Assembly (NCBI GenBank): GCA_015061115.1
Contig: SUXE01000004.1
Coordinates: 62,001 to 126,000 of the forward strand
Source: Bacteroidales bacterium
GTDB taxonomy: Bacteria > Bacteroidota > Bacteroidia > Bacteroidales > Paludibacteraceae
Reading direction: 5' to 3'
DNA: 64,000 bases
This document shows positions 37,585 through 48,100 of this stretch, piece by piece; within the stretch, counting starts at the first letter, position 1, and each line of letters starts with the position of its first letter. A model generated the notes under the pieces. That model was not told the DNA's origin, did not search any database, and was given only the letters and a program-made list of their open reading frames with translations. A program made the translations under genes and the position numbers.

Positions 37585-38832
37585 ATGGAAAGCGAACTAT
37601 TGGATACAAGCAAACAAATTTTAAAGGATTTTAAAATCAAACATGAAAAAAGGTATGAAGGGACATCTGACAAAGGTCCTTATTTTGAAAACGAGGAGGA
37701 TGCAGTGATTGGAGCAAAGGCTTATGTAACTGTTTTAGGAAATTATTTGTTTTCTCATGGATATAAAAAAATTAGCGAAGATCAATTTCACCAGAGAGTA
37801 AAATATTTTTTCTTCTATAATCACTCCAATGAGAGTTTGCTTAATGAAATTAATTTGATTGACTCACTTGACCATGATTACAAAGATTCGTGGCATTGTA
37901 TGTCTTTGAAATATCGTCTATATTTAGAAGAACTTGTAGATCATTTGGGGGAAAATGTTGACATTAAAGGTGCAAAATATCTCAACGATGGTTTTGATCC
38001 AGATATGGGGGAGCCTATCAATCCCAGAATTGACATGGAATCGTTCATTAATGGAGAACTCTATTTAGGTGGAGAACACACAAAATCATCTCTTGATTTA
38101 GACAGACTACTATATACTCACATGTATTTATTTAATGATAGCAAGGCTGCCAGAAATTGGCTTTTCAACAATTATATAAACTTCTTTTTTTATAGAATAC
38201 CATCCTATGATGATGACGATGAAGTCAACAGAACAAAACTGTCGTATATGCTTAAACATTGTACAAATGATTATGGTGTCATAACAATGAAAATGCCACC
38301 TGAGTATCATGGCCCTGATAAAGAAGAACTTTTAGAGCATGGATTGGCTGGACGAAATCACAATATGATGAAACTGATATTTGAAGAGACAGACAAAGCA
38401 ATAACGGAGTATGAAAAAGATGAGAGTATTGGGCTAAACATTCAAGCTTTTGAGATGCTCAGAGAATACTTTTGGGAAAAGTGGGCTACAATGCAAAGAG
38501 AAAAATCATTAGAGACAAGTCCGAATGAAATTGAGACTTTGTGCATATTTGCAAAAATGGAGGTTTCATTAAACAAAAAGCATTGTAGAAACAGAAGGCA
38601 TGGATGGTTCAATCAGGAATGTGCGTCATTGTCCTATGGCGTGTTGTCGGAGGAAGTGCTAGAGATTGCCAAAAAGAATAACTACTATGGCATTCCAAAT
38701 TTTGACGAGGTCTTAAAGGTTTACAAATGGGACTGGGATCATGACCCTCAGGGCTCAAAATCAATGATTCTCCGTTTGATTATGCAACACTGGTTACGGA
38801 AAATCCATGAGCAAGCAATGATTGAGCAATGA
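37585..38832 (+). CDS. Main body of lipoprotein 2, candidate immunity protein 2
   Basis: This 415-residue frame, open from 37561 with its first ATG at 37585, has no signal sequence of its own. It shares features with lipoprotein 1: a middle FNDSKAARNWLFNNY segment like FNEANVSRTWL, and a C-terminal EIAKKNNYYGIPNF segment like EIEKNNYYGLPN. It is thus a diverged tandem paralogue. As written it would be made without export and could not protect the periplasm; joined to the 67-residue frame upstream it would be lipidated. It may be a spare or alternate immunity protein for the effector. The assignment is inferred from position and the shared motifs only. Confidence 0.72.
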   Translation: MESELLDTSKQILKDFKIKHEKRYEGTSDKGPYFENEEDAVIGAKAYVTVLGNYLFSHGYKKISEDQFHQRVKYFFFYNHSNESLLNEINLIDSLDHDYKDSWHCMSLKYRLYLEELVDHLGENVDIKGAKYLNDGFDPDMGEPINPRIDMESFINGELYLGGEHTKSSLDLDRLLYTHMYLFNDSKAARNWLFNNYINFFFYRIPSYDDDDEVNRTKLSYMLKHCTNDYGVITMKMPPEYHGPDKEELLEHGLAGRNHNMMKLIFEETDKAITEYEKDESIGLNIQAFEMLREYFWEKWATMQREKSLETSPNEIETLCIFAKMEVSLNKKHCRNRRHGWFNQECASLSYGVLSEEVLEIAKKNNYYGIPNFDEVLKVYKWDWDHDPQGSKSMILRLIMQHWLRKIHEQAMIEQ

Positions 38833-39220
38833 AAACAAGTCTGATTTTGTCCCGCCTACCCTATCGTGGTTACTGCGGGGCAATATGATAAATTGATTAG
38901 TATAACAGCGAATTTTCAATGATGATTCAACAAATTACATCGACAAAAATGCCAAAAGTGAACAAATAGCCTAAATATTTTCGCTTTTTGTTTCGTTAAC
39001 AAGGAAATTATATTGCGGAAAGCAATCTTTTTCGTAATTTTGCACGCCGTAATCTTAACAGATTGTTGCAAAAAGTTAGAAAAAAGAAGTTATCAGAAGG
39101 TCCTTATGAGTTGTTGATGCGGTTTGTTTAGAAAAATGCGATTTTTTGGTCATATAATAATTTTATTTTTCAACTTAGTAACTGATTAGAAAATATATCA
39201 TTATAATTGTCAAACTTGAA
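38833..39220 (+). other. Intergenic region with the promoter of the TraN/TraO-like operon
   Basis: These 388 bases hold no gene. A weak GC-rich hairpin (CCCGC...GCGGG near 38854-38880) may end the immunity transcript. At 39012-39015 (ATTG) and 39035-39042 (TAATTTTG), spaced 19 bp, is a probable promoter, leaving an AT-rich leader of about 170 bases. The composition is strongly AT-rich. Confidence 0.6.
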
Positions 39221-40378
39221 ATGGACAACATACATGACATCTCCTGTGGAAAGACAGATCTGCGTCTATCGTTGTTTTCCCTTTGCGTCGTGATATTCTC
39301 GCTTTTCATGTCTGGTGCAAACGCACAAAACAATATTCGTCCAATTAAGATCCAATTGAATGATACGAAATATCTGTTTCTAAAGTTTCCTGCGGAAGTC
39401 AACTATGCGGACATGGGAAGCCGTAATCTTATGGCAGAGAAAAGTCTCGACAGAATTATAAAATTGAAAGCGGAAAAGCCTAACTTTGACAAGACAAATC
39501 TCAGTGTTGTCACGACCGATGGGAAATACTACAGCTTCATAGTAGAGTACAATTCCAATCCCTCGTATATTGCCGTCGACATGGAGAATGTGAAGGATAG
39601 CATCACGTCGACGGATATTATTCCGTCGACAGGAATTGAAGTGAGCAACATTCATACAACGCATATCATCCTGCCGACAAAGGTATCGGATATTGCCATA
39701 GGCCACAAAGAGGTCATCAGCGAGAAGGCTCAGACCATAGACAATATAGTAAGGGTGAAGAGTGTTGTAGATGAAAACGGGAAATTCTATGAGACGTCGA
39801 TCACTGTTGTAACTGTTGACGGGAAAATCTATCCGATGAACGTCGGATATGCGAAAAATCCGAAAGAGATGAGCATCTCATTCTCCAAAGGTGGCAATGC
39901 GTTGTTTGAGGATATGAGCATCGACAACGAAAATATGCGAAAAATATCAGAATGGATAATCAGGAAAGGACAGTACATAAACGACTTGGGAAGAGCGGAA
40001 AACAAAATGATATTTCAATTATGTAGCGTTTTTACAGATCAAGATATTATAGCATTTTACCTGTATGCACAAAATAATAGCAAAGTCGATTATTCTATCG
40101 ACTTTTTGAAAGCATACATTTCAGACAAACAGCAAGGAAAGAAGTATCTAACTCAAGATGAGGAGCTTTATCCGATCTATAGTTATTATAGTAGCGACGA
40201 GAAGATCATCCACGGAAAAAATCATATGGATATTGTGTTGTTTTATAAGAAATTCACCATATCAAATAAAAAGATCCTCTATTTTGAGCTATATGAGGAA
40301 AATGGAGGTCGAAACTTGAAGTTCACAGCTCCAAGCAAAACAATTATTAACGCGGAAGTAATGAATAAATTAGATTAA
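39221..40378 (+). CDS. TraN-like (DUF4138) periplasmic/outer-membrane protein with duplicated N-terminal domain
   Basis: This 385-residue protein has a signal peptide ending near SGANAQ. The C-terminal half matches my memory of the Bacteroides conjugative transposon TraN family: a RVxFQLCSVFTDQD-like strand, DFLKAYISDKQQGKK, then FTISNKKILYFELYEENGGRNL. The N-terminal half holds two copies of the TraN first domain (about 42-125 and 130-235), each with a LP/KFP strand, a VxxGxR or VxxGHK turn, an IIKLKAE/IVRVKSV strand and an STVDGKxYxxxVxY strand; usual TraN has one. In transfer systems TraN works with TraO in the outer envelope. Here it heads an operon with a lipoprotein, a TraO-like barrel and a giant secreted protein, with no other tra gene. 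An export or anchoring role is inferred. Confidence 0.78.
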   Translation: MDNIHDISCGKTDLRLSLFSLCVVIFSLFMSGANAQNNIRPIKIQLNDTKYLFLKFPAEVNYADMGSRNLMAEKSLDRIIKLKAEKPNFDKTNLSVVTTDGKYYSFIVEYNSNPSYIAVDMENVKDSITSTDIIPSTGIEVSNIHTTHIILPTKVSDIAIGHKEVISEKAQTIDNIVRVKSVVDENGKFYETSITVVTVDGKIYPMNVGYAKNPKEMSISFSKGGNALFEDMSIDNENMRKISEWIIRKGQYINDLGRAENKMIFQLCSVFTDQDIIAFYLYAQNNSKVDYSIDFLKAYISDKQQGKKYLTQDEELYPIYSYYSSDEKIIHGKNHMDIVLFYKKFTISNKKILYFELYEENGGRNLKFTAPSKTIINAEVMNKLD

Positions 40379-40380
40379 AC

Positions 40381-41607
40381 ATGAGATATTTAGGTTTTAT
40401 TTTAGTCCTGTTGATGGCTTTGCCTTCTTGCGATACAAGAGACGATTATTTTTTAGAGCATGGAGAAAAGCCTATAATAAAAATGTCAGCATCAAATGAC
40501 AAAAGAGGCAGCGAGTACTGGGAAGGCAAGAGATACAGGATTGTGGAAGTGGGATGGGGCAGTCCCGACACCCTTTCGTTCTCAATCGAGGACCCTTACG
40601 GAAAGGCGTGCACCTATGACTTCAGACTGTCGAGCATACCGCAGGAGAACAAGACGAACGGCGTGCTTTCGACCGAACTGATCTATTATCTCGGACCTGA
40701 TGTCTGCCACTGGAGCTTGGATGACAAAATTGGGGACTATTCAAAAAGTGGCGGTTTTGGAAACTCTTCTGTAGGTGCATACGCAATCAACGCAAGAAAA
40801 TTCATCGAACCGCTTCTGAAGATAACAAAATCCAACGGCAAGGTCATCTTCTCGCTGGGCAAGGATGATTACCTCGGAGGCTCGATCGCAGGTGACTATT
40901 TCGAAAGCAGGGCTCTTCTGTTCTATGATGAAGAGCATGACCCAGAAGGCAAATATCGGAAGGGAACGATGATGGATAATAACAATGAAAGACATACTGT
41001 TCCGTTCTCCAAGGAGGTGTCGGCGAGGTTCACCATGACGGCACGGAACAAGATCGGTGTCGAGACAGAGGAATATGTACTGGTGAAGATCAAGCCAAAC
41101 CGCAAGCCAGTTCCTTCCGTCAGCATCACGTGTGTGGACAAGGAGACAGGGGAGTACAAGATAACGGTGGGCGGATCGGACCCCGACGGACACAAGATCG
41201 TCAAATGGTCGTACCTGTTCGACTACGCCCCATACGGGGATATTGGGAAAGAGGATCTGGAGTATGCGAGATATTATCCAAGTTCTGGTCTGGAAGACAT
41301 AAACTGGGATAAGATGTTCGACGGATGTATCTGCTATGATGCGATAGTGACGGAACATGGCTCTACTGTATCGACACCTACAGATGAGAACGAATGTTTC
41401 TACCTCGCAACTTTCGGAAGACAGAAGGGAAGTATAGAAAGATGGTGGAAGATCAAGGGCATCGAGGTCGATTTCATCAAGCCTACAACCAGGAGCGAGG
41501 TATACCATATCTTCCAGTCCAAAGGGGAGCATACCGTATCTGTCCGTTGCAAGGACGAGTTCGGACTATGGAGTGATTACACAACACAGAAGATTTACAT
41601 AGAATAA
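40381..41607 (+). CDS. PKD-like lipoprotein of the TraN/TraO-like operon
   Basis: This 408-residue lipoprotein has signal MRYLGFILVLLMALPSC with the Cys in an ALPSC lipobox. It appears to have three beta-rich modules. The last two look PKD-like: GSDPDGHKIVKWSYLFD is the usual SDPDG...WxF pattern, and the end HTVSVRCKDEFGLWSDY is the matching final strand. A GHNVxFS/DD-type middle region is not recognised. It starts two bases after the TraN-like stop, so it is surely cotranscribed. It could hold the giant partner at the outer membrane or bridge the TraN-like and TraO-like proteins, as an accessory not found in standard conjugation operons. Function is inferred from context. Confidence 0.75.
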   Translation: MRYLGFILVLLMALPSCDTRDDYFLEHGEKPIIKMSASNDKRGSEYWEGKRYRIVEVGWGSPDTLSFSIEDPYGKACTYDFRLSSIPQENKTNGVLSTELIYYLGPDVCHWSLDDKIGDYSKSGGFGNSSVGAYAINARKFIEPLLKITKSNGKVIFSLGKDDYLGGSIAGDYFESRALLFYDEEHDPEGKYRKGTMMDNNNERHTVPFSKEVSARFTMTARNKIGVETEEYVLVKIKPNRKPVPSVSITCVDKETGEYKITVGGSDPDGHKIVKWSYLFDYAPYGDIGKEDLEYARYYPSSGLEDINWDKMFDGCICYDAIVTEHGSTVSTPTDENECFYLATFGRQKGSIERWWKIKGIEVDFIKPTTRSEVYHIFQSKGEHTVSVRCKDEFGLWSDYTTQKIYIE

Positions 41608-41611
41608 GATT

Positions 41612-42148
41612 ATGAGATACATTATAACATTTTTGATCTCTCTGTTCGCAACAGCGTCCCTGTTCGCCGAACATGAGAAAGTGAGCCTCCTGCACGCCAA
41701 CGGACACCAGTCCATGGGATTCAGGTATGGAAAAGGCACAAAGAACCGTTTTGACCTTGGAATGGAGTACCAGAGGTGCTTCAGCCAGAGGACAGGACTC
41801 ATCTGCCAGCTTGACATGGAAAGGGCGACATTCGGCAACTCCGACTTCAGCAACCAGTTCCTGCTCGGAGCGGGTCTTGAAGTGATGTGCTTCCACCCCA
41901 AGACATGGATGTTCATAGATCTTGACATCATGGGCAACGTGGGTTATGACAAATGGACGTGCGAGGCACTCGAAGCAGAGAAGTCGGGAATCGTTGGAGG
42001 AGCCAACATAGGAGGGAAAATGGAGATATACCCTGGCAAAAGGGTGTGCATTGTCCTCGGAGGTCAACAGTACTTATTGTTCGGTAACGGAACAAACTAC
42101 CTGAAGCCAAACTTCTACATAGGATTGAGGTACGTATGGAACAAATGA
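41612..42148 (+). CDS. TraO-like small outer-membrane beta-barrel
   Basis: This 178-residue protein has a signal peptide (cleavage near SLFAEHEK) and eight or so alternating amphipathic strands ending in IGLRYVWNK, a normal Bacteroidetes barrel tail. The spacing and wording of its second half (MFIDLDIMGNVGYD, GIVGGANIGGKMEIY, VCIVLGGQQYLLFG) resemble the TraO family of Bacteroides conjugative transposons, where traO follows traN. Here a lipoprotein gene lies between the two. It starts four bases after the lipoprotein stop. A generic OmpX-like barrel is the alternative; the neighbouring TraN-like gene makes TraO more likely. Probable role: an outer-membrane ring or anchor for the giant protein encoded next. 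Confidence 0.7.
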   Translation: MRYIITFLISLFATASLFAEHEKVSLLHANGHQSMGFRYGKGTKNRFDLGMEYQRCFSQRTGLICQLDMERATFGNSDFSNQFLLGAGLEVMCFHPKTWMFIDLDIMGNVGYDKWTCEALEAEKSGIVGGANIGGKMEIYPGKRVCIVLGGQQYLLFGNGTNYLKPNFYIGLRYVWNK

Positions 42149-42182
42149 TCATATATTGCAACAAACTTTAATAAAGTAAAGT

Positions 42183-45100
42183 ATGAAAATAATAGTAAGA
42201 GTACTCGCACTGCTATCAGTATGCCTGTTTTGCACTGTGGCAAACGCAGACAATTGGGATTCGTACATGAAATTCCTCGACGGCAACCCTGAAGTGACGG
42301 GAGCCACATACGATGGATTTGAAAACGGATCAGCAAAGATCAATGTCACTATCCCAAGCAGGACTGTGGAATGCAGAGGAAGGAACCATTTTTGGGGAGG
42401 CGAAAGGATAACGAACCTCACCTACAATATCCGCTGGCAGTACAGAATAGAGAACGGATCATGGAGTGATTACACAAAGTATGAGGGAAACTGGAAAGCG
42501 GGAAGTGACTACGCACCGACTGGATGGCAAGGACATCTTGCAAACACATACAATAAGACCCAAGTCACCCTCGCTGAAAACTCGTATCCCTTTAATGTCC
42601 ATATTCCTGAGCTGTACAGCGACAAGGCTACGATCAGCATGGATTTCCGCATTGTGTGGAGTTTGAGGGTAGATCTCGAGGGATCCGCCTATCACACTCT
42701 TGATGGCGAGTCGGCATCTGTCTCATGCACAATATACCAGTGCAAGGGAGGAAGCGTAAAAGTCAACACCAACATCCCGGACAAGGGGACATACTATGCA
42801 ATCTATGACGAGGAAGCCTACAAAAAGGCTCACAACGTGCAGTTCACCACTTCCGACTTCTTAGGAGATGTAAAAGATGCAAAATTTGTTGACGACGATA
42901 AATTTGTATGGAAAAACATCAATCCGCAAACGGGATCCCCTTATGTATCGGAGAGAATCAGCGTGTATTATTTCGAGAACGGATGCGAAGGAAGCAATAC
43001 TGTCGGAACCAACGCATGGGAAATAAAGGCATACTACACGGTGCCCGGCTACAGCTGTTATTCAAGCTCCGTAAGCTTCTACCACTTTGACAAGGTGGTG
43101 CTCGCAGGCAAACCTGCCCATTTTGAAGAGGAACGACAGCAGCACATCTGCATGGACAGCGAGAAAAGCAAAGTGACCTTTCAGGGAATAAACGCAACAA
43201 TGACCGAATATTTCACAGAAAAGGATTACGGACTGCAATACAAATGGGAGTACTCGCTTGACGGATCCAACTGGAACACCGTCCAGACAGGCATGAACGC
43301 CACAGTGACAGGAACTGACCTCACGGTAAGCGGTCGTTACATTTCGACCCTCAATGCGACAGATATTGTCTATTTCCGCCCGAAGGCTTATCTTGAACTG
43401 TTCGACTGGGACGTGCTTCCTGAGCAGAACGTTGTCTATGAGGTGCATCCTTACACCATCCCGACAACAAGCAACATGAAACTGGAGCTCAGCGACAAGT
43501 CTGTCTGTTCCGGCGTTGAGTTCGGAGATGGCAAGGGTATCATAACACTGAAGAAGAAATATGCGAGCGATGTGTTCAACCCAAACCTACAGTTTAGCAT
43601 CGACCCTACAGCCGAAAGATACGAGAGTGTCGACGAGAAAAACAACGAACTTGCAAAATGGAAGATCTCTGCCCCCCTTACACAGACAACGACATACACA
43701 GTCTATGTGGAGGACCAGGAATGCGGATCAAACGGTATTTCTTTCCCTGCCCAGGTGAAAGTGGAGTCTGTGGAGTCTGATCCAGAGGAGGAAATCACGA
43801 TCGCAGGATGCTCTTACCGTTACGAGAACGGAAAGATATACATCCAGGTCAAGGAGGGCAACACAATCAAGTTCGGAAAGAACTCTACAAATTACAAGTA
43901 CGTGCTCAACGAGGGTGAGACAGCCAGACAGCTGCCCGCATCCCTGCCAATGAACGAGACAAACATAGAGAAGCTAAAGACCACAAGCTACAGCCTGCAG
44001 AAGATCAACGGCGGTGTCAACTCACTCGGATGCGAGGGTGAGGCGATCCCTGTCATCATTGAGGTGGTGGAGGACATCAAGAACAACGAGATAAGGTTTG
44101 AGAACCTCACATCTGTCAAAGGCAACACATACTATCTGTGCAAGGGAGAGAAAAACCCGAAGATCATCGGATCAGAGAACATCGCAGGAGGATATGGAGA
44201 CCAGACGATCATCTGGAAGTTCAAGGACACTGGCAAGCAGATACCAGGAACAGAGAACGAGACCTTCTCACTTTCAGCAGGAATGTTCGAGGTTGTGGAG
44301 GACTGTGAGATCGTCCGTGTTGTACGCATGGGCGACGGCGTGTTCGAGAGCGTGAGCGACCCTTTGAGGATAAAAGTGTACACTGCTCCTTCCTTCAGCA
44401 TCACAGAGTATGACGCTGTTGTGTCAAAAGCTGACGTGTGCTATGAGGAGAAGCCTATCTTCAACATTTCCTATGAGAGCGACGAGCCTAAGATCGCAAG
44501 CCATATAGGAAAGACAAGCTACAGGATCCAGACTTACAAGGATGTCGACGGACAGAAGGCTAAAGTGGACACCCTGATCACAGGAGCATCTAAATACAAC
44601 AGTTGGCAGTTTGTCTACGACGCTAAGATCACAGCGACACAGGAGTTCTGTTCGACACAGGTGGAAGCTTCAAACGCAATCGATGTGACTGTGAAGGGAA
44701 ACCTTGCGTTCTCAGACAACGATTTCGCCTATGACTGCCCTGTTCTCGGCAAGGATCTTGACATAACACCAAAGACAGACGACGGATCTGTATATTCCTA
44801 CAAGGTGGGAGGCAAGACCGTCACTTCAGAGAGTGAGGGAACAAGCACGATAAAGATGCCGTCTGTAGTGGATGACATAACAAAGAACACAGTGAATGTG
44901 GATGTGACAAGGACTTTTGACGGATGCAGCAGAAGCCAGACTATAAAGATCAAGAACGTCCTAACTCCGCTAGAAGACAGAAGCCTGTTCCTTGTCGGAT
45001 CACTCGACGCAAACAGCAACCTTGTCTGTCTGTCAAAAGACTATAAGATAGAGGACAACGGAACTAACGAGGCGAACGTCAAATACACATGGACTTCTAA

Positions 45101-48100
45101 GACCACAGGAGCGTCAATCGTCGGAGGAACATCAAAGGATGTGAATGTTTCGCTGTCTAACGGCAACGAGTTCATCAGAACGAGAGTCCTCGGCAACAAC
45201 TGTGAGGTGAAGAGGGACACAATCGCAATCGATGTGCTTGCTAAAACAACAGCCGTCCCTTCATTCACAGCGTCATCTGCGGAACTTTGCCACGGTGACG
45301 AGGTGGTGATCACAGCGGACAAGATCCCTGGATATAAGGTTACTGGCTGGGTGAAGACAGCAGGGGCTGCAACGACTGACATGGGATCAGACAACACAAT
45401 CAAGGAGTTTGTGGAGGATGCAGGAACAGTGACATACACGGTGACAATGGCAAGCGAGCTTTGCGACAACTACACGTTGCAGGGCAAGGAGACAATCAAG
45501 GTGGCTCCAGATCTGAAGATCAAATCAGCCGACATCACGGTATCGCCATCTGACATCAGCAAGAGCCTATTCGACGACAAGACAAAGGCGATCACTGTCA
45601 AGCTCACTGACAAGAACGATCTTGGACAAAGCAACGTGGCTTTCTCATTCAACGGAAGCGATTTCAAGCAGACTGTCATTTCAGACGGAGAGTTCTCAGC
45701 GAACTACACTCTCGAGGAGAGCGATCTTGATGACAGGGACATGGTGGAAGGAATGGTGTTCAGAACATACAAGCTGAGCAGCACAAAATCATGTGTGAGC
45801 GACACATTCCACATCAACAAGCCAGTCAATAACGGATTCGAGAGCATTGTTATCAATCCGTCGAGCGAGAACATCAACGCTGGCGACATCTTCTATTTCT
45901 GCGGAAAGGGAACATTACAGCTTGTGAACGACGAGATCATCTTCAACAATGATGTTCTTGAAAAAGGATATAAATTGCAGTGGTACAAGAAGACCAACGG
46001 AGTCTGGACCTCGATCAAGGACGCTACGAAAGCGGAAGTCGAGATCTCGACAGCAGGACTTGAAAACAGAAGCGAGTTCTACAAACTCGAGGTCAGCCTA
46101 ACAAGCGACGGCAAACTGTACAAGCAGGCATCGAACGCAATCGAGGTGAGAAACGTCGCCACTCCGAACCTTAACATCCGCCTTTCAGACGGTGATATAT
46201 ATTTCTGCCATGCAGGAAAAAGCGAGTTCCAGCTTCAGACAAACACATGGAGCAGTCCAGACGGAGCTGTAGACGCAAAGAACACATACACATGGCAGAG
46301 AAGCTACGACGGAAGCACATGGCAGGATGTTGTCGCAACATCAACGGACAATCTCAACATAGAGATAGCCACAAAAGAGGATGTTTCAACATTGAGCTAT
46401 ACAGAGGAGTCAATGACAAAGCCGACTTATTTCAGAGCCGTGCTGACTGATTTGTGCGGTGCGAAAGCCACTTCTAACACTATCCTCACAAAGACATACA
46501 GAGGAATGGATCTTACATCAAAGGATGTAAATGTGATGTCTAACAAGCTTGTACAGAACAAGGACAGCTTTGAAGTCAAGTTCTTTGTCAACTACAGCGA
46601 CGACAAGGTATATTCTTACACTTACTACAATGAGGACAACCAGGTTGTGGAGAGCAAGGGAACAGCCTCACAGTCGTTCGTACATGACACTGAGAACGGT
46701 GACAGCCACGCCGATTTCGACTACTCTTTCGGAAAGCACAAGGTCTATGTCGAGAAGGTGATGATTGAGAACGGTTGTAAAAGCGACAAAGTTGAAGTTG
46801 AGTACGAGCTTATTGCTCCTTTGAAGATTGAGATCCAGAATGGAATCACAAACCAATGCCCGGACAATGATAAGCAAAACGGTTATATAAACATCGTTTA
46901 TATGGACGGAGGTCTTCCAGAAAACGGATTAACTGCGACATGGTACTACAGATACGATAATGAGGAATATTTCAAGAAAATTGATAATTCTGTAGATTTT
47001 AGATATATAGAAAAAGAGAATGACAAAGAAGATATAACTGCTGGAAAGATATTTGACATTCACCATCTTGACCGCACATGCCATTTCTACGCTGAGATAG
47101 CCAATGAGGGTTATCCGATCAAGGCAGTGAAGACTTCTGTCGTGACAATGGAGATCAACCCTAAATTCAAGATAGAAAGGGCTACTTGCGACAAATCACA
47201 GTATTGCTATGGCGAGGATGTGAGACTGACATCTGGCAGCGTGGAGTCCTCTTTCGGTGATGTGACTTACAGATGGATTGATTTGAACGACAAGACAGCT
47301 ATTTACCCATCGACTGAGATCCTTGATCTGGAGTCGATAAAGGGACAGACAACATTCAGACGCATTGCGACTGACGGATGCGGAATCAAGGACACATTCG
47401 ATGTGGATCTTGCTGTCCGTGAAAAACTTGAAATGAGTGCCGACGAATATGAGCACGCAAATTACGCAGAAATGGGCAAAATCCCTTATATCGCAGTGAA
47501 AGACCTTCTGCACGTGGAGTCGTATGTCGTATCGCATATCAACCAGGACGGAGTGAAGGATGTGAAGGAAGAAAAAACATTCGGTGTGACAGATCTGAGC
47601 TTCGGAACAATGCCTGCTGTAGGTTATGAGATCGAGAGATTCGAGATATACAAGGTTGACCGTGCTGGATGTATGAGCGTGCCTGACACTTTCACAGTCA
47701 AAGGAATTGAGAAGATCACAGCCGGAACGATCGCATTCGAGCGTTATGGCGACACTAAATCAATCAATATCTGCCATGGCGAGAAGATCGGTAGGATCAT
47801 CGACGACGAGATCGCAAGCGGAGGCACGGATATCACCTACAAATGGATCTACGCTGAAGTCGGAAAGGACGAGAATTATGTAAGGGATTCGGCAGGTCTT
47901 CCGCTTACTACATCGGTGTTCGACGCAGACACGACAAACTTCGGCACAGTCGTGGCAAAGAACGTTGCTGTAGGCAACAAGGTCAAGACAAGCTATGTCT
48001 TCAGACAGGCGAGCATCAATGTGATGCAGCCAGACGGAACTTATACGCCGTACATCAAGAACAGCGACACTCTTTATATCAACGTCGCTCCACAACTTTC

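Noticed and set aside
40741-41532. 263-residue minus-strand frame
   Set aside because: It is antisense to the PKD-like lipoprotein, which has a clear signal peptide and operon placement; the antisense frame has no motifs.
39221-42148. Region as a conjugative transposon because of TraN/TraO resemblance
   Set aside because: No TraG, TraJ, TraK, TraM, relaxase, integrase or att repeat is visible, and the genes share an operon with a T9SS surface protein.
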